Positions 57,012-64,000 of a stretch of DNA of 64,000 bases are shown here, one piece after another. Origin of the DNA: Topomyia yanbarensis (lineage: Eukaryota; Arthropoda; Insecta; Diptera; Culicidae). The notes below the pieces were generated by a model. The model saw nothing but the letters and a program-made list of their open reading frames with translations. It was not told the DNA's origin and did no database searches. How positions within the stretch are numbered: the stretch's first letter is position 1; each line of letters begins with the position of its first letter. Made by a program: the position numbers and the translations under genes. The stretch is from positions 89,491,113 to 89,555,112 of the forward strand of contig NC_080672.1 in the NCBI RefSeq assembly GCF_030247195.1, in the 5' to 3' direction.

Positions 57012-58532
57012 TAACCATGTTGAAGAGCTCTGGTGCGGGTCAGCACCACACCGAGTTGGTAGTTTGATTTTAAAGTTGTAGTATGACAGATCTGTTCATC
57101 TTGAAGTTTTGGACAGTATTCGTTACAGCGATAAAGGTACAGCATGCTTGTGAGAATACGAAAAAAAGGTCTGGATAATGCCTAGGGTATAATTGGTGCG
57201 TCCTGACTGCACTCAGAACAGGCATTTGAAATCTAATAGTGGCCCTTACACGACACTAGGGAATGTGTTCGGATGTTGGCTTTTTTTGTTTTTGGCGCAC
57301 AACATTACTCCACATGGGAATAGGCACATCAATGGAAAGCTAGGGACCTTAGCTATTAACTGACGAAAGAATTTAATTTATTCTGTGAACATGAAAAAAA
57401 TGATTAACAATTTAGTAAAATGATAAATGAAATGATGAATGAAAAAATTATTAATGCACCTGACGACAAGTTTTTCATTCGACTAGCGAACAATGAATGA
57501 AGAACAAAAATACATGCTAGTCTAATATGAATTCCCATAATTTGATTAGGTCTCTTAGATTTTGAGGGTTCTATCTGGAATAGATTGCGAAATTTTCGTG
57601 ATACTTCAGAAAGATTTTCTGAAAATCAGTTTTTACATTGCTTATCGAGATTATGCATACTTCATAAATTAATACAACACAGGAGCACATTCTCTGTGAC
57701 TGATTAGTGCAAACATAGTGTAATTCCGTTCAGTACAATGAAATATTTTAACGTTCAAAAACTGCACCTTCTGTTTCTATCGAAATTTTGAAAAGAGCCG
57801 CCCATATTTAAAAGCAAGTCGTAGTCACGATAAAAGAGAGGGACCAAATGGATTCTAAGATGAGGTATATAGGGATAAGATATAGGGAAGATGACATCTA
57901 ACCAGTACATCTCTATTCAAAACGTTGGTTCATCTTCTTCGGACCCGAATGGACTGTAATAACTTAGACCAGGTGTCACAACGCTCGATGCACGTCTAGG
58001 CAACATGCTCAATATGGTGATGGCTATCTCCACAAGCGCCCAGATCGCTCTCCACAAAAGCAATAACGACGTCAAAGATGCTCTTCCACGGCTTTGAATC
58101 AAAGTTTCGTGGTTAGCTTCGGACCTATAGAATGTAGCCAGTGATCAAGCTCTCCGTTGCTCCTCCGAGTGCCCTCTGACGAGAAATAGAGAAAAAGTCG
58201 TTGAGTAAAATTGGTCACCTTTCGATGTGGCTACGTGGTGCCCAGAATGAAACAATATGATTGGATCGGTAATGTGGAATGATTACTCTGATAAAGTACT
58301 CAGAAACTTCCGTATTTCGCTCAGAAAATACTGAACAGATAGACCGAGTTTGAAAACGGCAAAATGATGATTTAATGATCTGTGGATGAAAGGTCAATGA
58401 TGTCGAGGCTATACAAAATAAAAACTTATTTTGCTACACAAATTGAAGCAGGATCATTTACTTAGAATGATAAGGTTTTATTTTCATTGCAAATAGCGAA
58501 GCCGAGACAAGCCTTTCAAAATTTACCAGTTA
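57012..58532. other. No recognisable gene
   Basis: Two minus-strand frames of about 60 codons (57917, 58215) are more GC-balanced than the surroundings, but I see no motif. They might belong with the coding remnant at 58533. Confidence 0.35.
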
Positions 58533-58725
58533 CCAACAAATTGAAAACGTTGTCAGTCGCCAACGGGTCCCAGAAAGCTATCCGACACGAATATGAAGGG
58601 GGTCAGTGAAACAGCTAATCCCATGCTCTAGCAGATTCCCGCATGTCAAACTCGCATCCTTGTCCACACCGTCGATCTCAACGTTGTGAGCTGGCACACA
58701 GACGTGATACTCGTTATCAGAAATC
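58533..58725 (-). pseudogene. Possible coding remnant with PAH-V-IDGV motif
   Basis: A minus-strand frame open for about 55 codons reads SDNEYHVCVPAHNVEIDGVD, KDASLTCGNLLEHGISCF and TDPFIFVSDSFLGPVGD, then a stop. It shares the Y-x-x-x-[VI]-P-A-H-x-V-x-I-D-G-V block with 8302-8445 (plus). Function unknown; the double occurrence suggests a mobile-element protein. Confidence 0.3.
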
Positions 58726-59022
58726 TGCCACCATCATTGGAATTTACCTGCTTACGTTTAAAAACCACAATGTAAATTAACGAAAAATCCTACATTGGTC
58801 TGGTAGCTGGACTTGGCCGAGTTGGTTGACATTTGGAGCAGACACTCCTGGTGAGGCTGGAAATCAACTCAGGGGTATGCCGTTTGAGTTATCAAAAATT
58901 CATTTATTTCATGGGCAGTCTAACGAGGATTTATTGAAGGCGTATTTGTATTTTAGTAATACAGAACTACACAATATTATGTTATACTTGAAAGAGATTT
59001 TGTTTATAATTTTAAAAAAAGG
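58726..59022. other. No recognisable gene
   Basis: Part of a 104-codon frame (58826-59140) that has no motif and runs through the hairpin at 59023. Confidence 0.35.
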
Positions 59023-59074
59023 AAAGATAAAAAATTTTTGCCACAAATTTTATTTGTGGCAAATTTTTTATCCT
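59023..59074. repeat. Short strong hairpin
   Basis: The arm GATAAAAAATTTTTGCCAC (59024 on) pairs with GTGGCAAATTTTTTATCC across an AAATTTTATTT loop; the arms differ by a 2-base gap. It could be a MITE centre or a structure in a transcript; nothing else supports either. Confidence 0.6.
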
Positions 59075-62000
59075 TCTGGGAATTTTAAACTTAGGCGACA
59101 CTTTGTGAAAACCATCATTTTAGCTCGTTATTGTAGATAAGCTTGCAATAATCTCATTCACTTGAGTTGCCAAAACAACGCAACAGTTCAAATCAACAAA
59201 CTCGTTTACTTGAATCTGTGAAAATTAGAGTTGGCCGTATGCTTTTTTCCCTAAAATCATCCGATACGGGTTTTATCTTCGACTTACCATCACAGAATCC
59301 GAACCGAAAAGGCAAACCTTCATCCCATCCCGACAAACGAAGCGCTTCCAAAGGCAGCACTCTCATTCAACCCCGCTGCTGGCTGCCAAACCACCGGGAC
59401 CAGATAATTTCTGATAATGAGCAGCGTATCTTTCGAATTAGCGAGCTACGCGCCACCGCGCCGTCTCGTTCTGGATCCGAGATTGTTCCGTCTATAGCTG
59501 CGGGAACAACCGGGGGTGCTGAGTGCTAGTTTTGAATTGTAAATACAAAACATGAGCGGATGCTTTCGATATCGTTCAGCCATCAGCGCTCAGTCGTCAC
59601 CGAGACTCATACTGGTAGCGCTGCTGGCTGGAAGTCGGAAACCTGTCTCATCCGCTTCTTGACGCGTAGTTAATGTGGCGCTTATCTATTCACGCGTAGA
59701 AATGGAAATATTCTAATTGGATTAGTCGACGGCGATGATGCTGGTGCGCCCCACCGGAAAAGGGCTGTGGATTATAATGGGGGAAATCCAAAATTTATAA
59801 CCATCACTGACGACATCAACGGCGATGAAGGCGCCATCGGGGACAGGATTGGTTCTAAATAAATGCATAATTTAAGCGTTATCCGGGCGAGATGGGGGAA
59901 TCGAATTACAGAAAGCGACTGCCTCAAGGAAAGGAGACGTTCTCTTTAGCTCGGTTGGTAAGCTACAACTTTCAAGCTATGTGGTTTGGCAGCAATGCTG
60001 TGCTATTTCAGTGGAAAACTAAGTCGTACTAAAAAGAGAATTTTATTTATTAGCGCATCCTATCCAAAATACGGCTTGTGATTTTTATGTATGTACGGAT
60101 GATTCCCATACAGTTTTTGTACTAATGTGATCGTAATGAGAAATATGCATCATTTTACGACAAACAATCCCACATTTCCAGTGTATCCTGGCATATTTGT
60201 CGAAGAACTTTGCATCGCTAGAAAAAGCTACAGGTCGGCCTCGAGAGTGGCTCTTTAGTGACTGAGTCAACGAGACACCCGAGTGATAGGAAGTAAAATG
60301 TCAGCAACAAAATTTGTATGGGTTCGGTAATCAACAATCTCTTAATCCATGCCATCTCTTTTCGCGATTCGGGTGCAGTACTATATTTACAAAAACAAAA
60401 TTAATCAATTTAAATAGAATAAAATTCTTCGCTGTTTTAAGATGTTTACTTATTCATCGGTCCATTCGCCGAAAAATTCCCTACCTTCGCTGTCTTCGTA
60501 GAATCTCCGAAGGCATAACTGTGCTTATAAAGTTCTGATTGCCACGCGGGAATAAAAAAACAAAATCTCCATAACAATATGCTACGGAATGCACAGTCGT
60601 AAATATCCTTCCGACCGAACTGTGAAATCAAGCTGGACGAAATTTACTCCACTCGAAGCTTTTTCCCTGGAACGATATTTGCCGATTCTTTGTTGTTGCT
60701 TCGATGAAGAACAAAGCCCGCGCTCGGACGCCGCCGCGCTCCTACAAACTGTAGCCGCTTGAGCCACCACTCGAAAATATTCAACCTCGAGCGGAAAGTC
60801 ACTGCTAAAATTAAGGCTTCCAGCGAAAACCGACGGGGCAATTTCAGCTTAATTGGATTAACCTATAATGACGCTGCCGGGCCGGGCTGGGCTGGGCTGC
60901 GGGAGCAAGCAAATTTAAGGTTTTTTATCCACCGATTCCGGCCGGTGGTATCGACGAAAAACCGGTCCTCGCCTCTGGTTCTCTTCCTCTTGACCCTTGT
61001 GGTTGTCGTCGCCCTACTGCATTGCATCGCAGCTACTAACGCTTGGTTCAAAACGTTCCGCTTCAAGAGATCAGCTACCGATCCGGGTCCCAAGGGGAAG
61101 TACGAAAACAAAACTGCACCGATTTCAGGCTGGAGAAAATTTGCTAGCGAGATAACTTTCGAAGAATGAGTTTCCGCTGGGCGATGTTTCTGTGCAGGGG
61201 TGTCATTTGGAAATAATTCTGATTTTGAATTTGAAATTTTCAGAAAACACGTTCCTTTCACACTGATGTGGTTGAACCAATAAAAAATAATTATCCAACA
61301 AAATTTCTAAAGAACCCTGCATTTGCTGCACCGTGGCCAGCCCAGACCAGAAAAGTACTATGTTTTACGAGCCCCGTCCGGCAGTCTATCTTACGCTAGT
61401 ATTCTCTGACTGTGTATCCCTGCTCGTAGATCGAACTAACTTCCATCGGAAGCCTTTCAGCAGTTTCTCTCTGGACCACCGGTGTATCCTGGCAAATAAC
61501 CCAGTTTCCTTTGGCGTGTACGTGTGTTCTTTTTTTCTCTCGTCCTTCGCCAAGCTTGGCCCTCTGCCAGCAATTAGAAGTGGTCCATTTTCTTTTTCTT
61601 CTTCCAATGACTATGCTCCGGACCAAATTTTTCAATTCCACAATATTGATTTACGTTTTCGTGGTCCTGACCGCGGATATATCATCGATCCAATTTGTTG
61701 CCGAATAAATCAGATGGATTGAAAATGGTATCCTTAATGGGTATACGATTGGAGTTGTTCTATTTATGGTCCTGTTCCGCAGCTTGCTCCGTTCGAGACT
61801 TGGCCGCGTCTTTCAGCGTCAGCGAGTCTTCTGACGATTTTTGAGATGTATTTTTATTTGTTGAACACTGATTCGAATGCCCGTGATTGGATGAGATTAT
61901 GCACGGTTTGATTAAGGATATTTTCCAGTCCACGGATTTAGTAAAACTATTTATATAATCTGATTTATTTCACAAAGATAGTGAAATGAGAATAGATTCC

Positions 62001-62634
62001 CTCTATAAATATACCTACACAAAGGTTCTAGCATATTTTTTCATGCTTTTTTTTAATTTTTGCGTGCCATGACTTATTCTACAAAGGCAATGTGTTGAAC
62101 AAAGATGGCAGACACTGCTCTAACCAACGGCTTCAAGGCTTCAGATGGGTGGGGTGATAATAGAAAAAATGGCGAAAATAGGCTTATTACCCTATTAAGG
62201 AAACAAATTGAAGTAATGAACAAGAGAAAGAGCAGCAATGCAAATTCGTTAAAACCATTACTCTATGCTATGTTATGGATATAGAACGGCCACTAAGCAT
62301 GAGTAATGCGTGTATGGGAGCCTCTTAGATGATTAATTCGAATGTCTGCCCCTAAGTGGTAATCTTTTGCAGACGATCTCTACCAAAACTAATAATAATC
62401 CTAGTTTCCTATTGTTTAATTCGAGAAGAATCCCATTTTGCAAGAAGGAAGACATTTTGATTGAGCGACGGCGCAATTCGGTGAATTCGTGTCCTTGGAG
62501 ACAAAATCCTCGAAATTAGCTTTATACCATCCCAGTCAACTTTTAGGATTAGTGCCAGAAAGCTAAACCCAGCCGAAAAAGTGGGGTTTCAATTACAGTA
62601 AAAAATGATAAATATAAAAACTTGTCGGTTTTCA
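59075..62634. other. Intergenic or intronic stretch, no gene seen
   Basis: The least AT-rich part of the window (59250-61700), with CG-containing tracts such as GGGCCGGGCTGGGCTGGGCTG (60882-60902). Frames of 120-136 codons (59167-59529, 60759-61169, 60863-61261 minus, 61333-61722) overlap on both strands and have no domain I recognise. Exons of a host gene cannot be excluded but cannot be shown. Confidence 0.4.
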
Positions 62635-62885
62635 CGGTAAAGAGGGACAAGTGCTGCCTAAGCTCGACTCCTACCAGCAGAAGACAAAAGATTATCGCAT
62701 GCCACTTCTAGTTTTCCGATCTGTATAGTTCACATCCTTGCTCTCACTTGAATAGTACGGCTCTAAATTTTCATAACATTCCCTGCTCAGTAATCTCTGG
62801 CTAATCGAATGTCGTTAAAAAGTAAAAAAGAAAATGTGACTACTTATTAGTAGAAATAAAAAAAGAAAAAAATACTTAACTGAAC
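62635..62885 (+). mobile_element. Palindromic MITE family of 19931-20400, one arm plus loop
   Basis: Matches the right arm (CAGCAGAAGACAAAAG, CACTTCTAGTTTTCCGATCTG, CATCCTTGCTCTCACTTGA, ATGTCGTTAAAAAGTAAA) preceded by loop sequence (AAAGAGGGACAAGT, GCCTAAGCTCGAC) in the opposite orientation to the loop in the complete copy. The left arm is absent. Confidence 0.75.
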
Positions 62886-64000
62886 TATAATTAAGTACAC
62901 AATTACACCTCTATCTTTTTACTATACTGCGTTTTTATCCCTCTAAGTATTGATTGATTAATTGATTGGAAAAAATTGCAGGTGTAACTGATGAGGACTT
63001 ACATAATATATTGAGAAATAGTAAAAATCACTTTTTAATGGAATGATATTTTAACGTCATTGAATTACATTTTTGAACTGCTTTCAAAACATTTCTCACA
63101 ACTTTGGAAATATCTAGACGTAGAAGAATCCGTTAAAAAATTTATGAACAAATAATCATCATTTCGTGAATTGAACGATTTACGAAAATCGTGACCAAAT
63201 TCCGGAAGTTAATAAATATTAAATTTTGTATTTATGAAACTATGAGTGTTTTCGAAAAACTAGTTCGTGCAAAAATTTACATGTCGTTACACTGCAATGT
63301 TTGGTTGGAACATGTTTAGTTTTTGTTATGATTCTTGTGCAAAATTTTGGGATGCACTGATTTGTATAAAGTATATCAACTAAAAGAACGGACAGTTAAA
63401 CGATGTTCTTGAATTCAGGAGCTTTGTCGCGATTTTCATGATTTCTCATCACGTTCCCGTGATATTTGATTCATGAGTGTTCTATCGGATTTTTTGGCAG
63501 AGTAGCATGGTATTCGTAAGTTGTATTCACGTTTTCGTTATTGTTCACATGACTCATGTTCAGGATTTCAGGATCACAGTCAAGATTTTTGATATTTTAG
63601 TCACGAGTGGTGTAGTTTATGTTCATGATTTCTGTATCTTAGTCACTATTTTCGTAATTTACATGCACGCTATCGTGATATTTTATTCTTGAGCTCTCTT
63701 TTGAATTTGATACGTGAAGTGATGTGACCTATAATGATGTGAGGTTCATGTTTAAGGGAAGGTTCTCACTCAAATGACAAAAAAGGAAGCAAAGTATGGA
63801 TTTTTTGTAGGCCAATGAAAAGACATAGAAAGAAACAGTTACAGGATTCAAAAAGCTTATATTTTCGACTTCATTTACAATTTTTTCAAAATGAAAAAAA
63901 AACAATGTGGTGACGTACTGTCTAATATTAAGTGAGCTTGGAATTCCAAAATTGCTTACAGCTTCAGGATCGATCTGAACACACAAAACTAATAATAAGG
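62886..64000. other. AT-rich, with a degenerate tandem tract
   Basis: From about 63410 to 63690 blocks such as TTCATGATTTCT, TAGTCACGAGTG, TTTTCGTAATTTACATG and CCGTGATATTTGATTCATGAG recur irregularly, suggesting a decayed short-unit tandem repeat. The frames at 63477 and 63729 are unrecognised. Confidence 0.4.

Noticed and set aside
59167..59529. 120-codon ORF, Ser/Arg-rich
   Set aside because: No motif, low complexity, no splice or neighbour support.
60759..61169. 136-codon ORF with a hydrophobic segment (VLFLLTLVVVVALLHCIAA) as a small membrane protein
   Set aside because: An overlapping minus frame of 132 codons exists, there is no convincing start context and no homologue that I recognise; composition alone can explain it.

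Overview
This window looks like mosquito genomic DNA (Culicidae, most likely an Aedes species). The evidence is: AT-rich intergenic sequence with no host gene I can recognise; a mariner-type transposase relic with DD37E spacing (ITmD37E, a group described from mosquitoes); a tRNA-derived SINE of mosquito type; R1-, I- and Jockey/CR1-like non-LTR retrotransposon debris; and dispersed repeats that I recognise as abundant in Aedes genomes. The species assignment rests on recall, not on a database search. There are no rRNA genes, functional tRNA genes, CRISPR arrays or operons.

Layout. At 1-2.4 kb lies an array of degenerate roughly 310-490 bp units, and the same family returns in inverted orientation at 8.9-10.9 kb. 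Between the two arms, a block of four related copies of a dispersed repeat (3.95-6.73 kb) is interrupted by a 1,250 bp LINE-like insertion with an exact 13-bp target duplication. That insertion carries a gag-like ORF1 with a zinc knuckle and then goes straight to its 3' UTR, with no ORF2. Next comes a reverse-transcriptase relic (7.0-7.5 kb, minus). Sequence from 10.9 to 14.8 kb is unremarkable. A second 3' end of the ORF1-only family lies near 14.9 kb and a third, inverted, near 51.9 kb.

At 15.6-19.1 kb and, inverted, at 31.55-32.87 kb there are two copies of a dispersed repeat; the first is split by about 2.2 kb. A palindromic MITE sits at 19.9-20.4 kb, with relatives at 15.2 and 62.6 kb. 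Two copies of a roughly 2 kb almost wholly palindromic element lie at 21.5-23.4 and 53.0-55.1 kb. The first of these hosts a 205 bp MITE and a SINE.

At 26.0-31.4 kb there is a dense nest: an R1-clade gag/endonuclease relic, then an ITmD37E relic interrupted at an exact 9-bp duplication by a 1,480 bp Mutator-like element, which itself contains a TTAA-flanked (piggyBac-like) MITE and a SINE tail. These are followed by a 1.07 kb foldback MITE and a LINE ORF2 tail. Another TTAA MITE lies at 33.2-33.7 kb, a 7-unit minisatellite at 39.1-39.9 kb, and minus-strand LINE pieces at 41.3-45.5 kb, broken up by another LINE 3' end and by a 252 bp A-rich element with an exact 8-bp duplication.

The rest (10.9-14.8, 23.8-25.9, 33.7-37.3, 45.5-50.2, 57.0-58.5 and 59.2-62.6 kb) is intergenic or intronic sequence in which I see only microsatellites and short shadow ORFs. 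No intact protein-coding gene can be supported; every coding feature is a transposon relic with frameshifts or stops. The value of the window is its layered insertion history and several non-autonomous element families that can be defined from internal evidence: target duplications, terminal inverted repeats and multiple copies.
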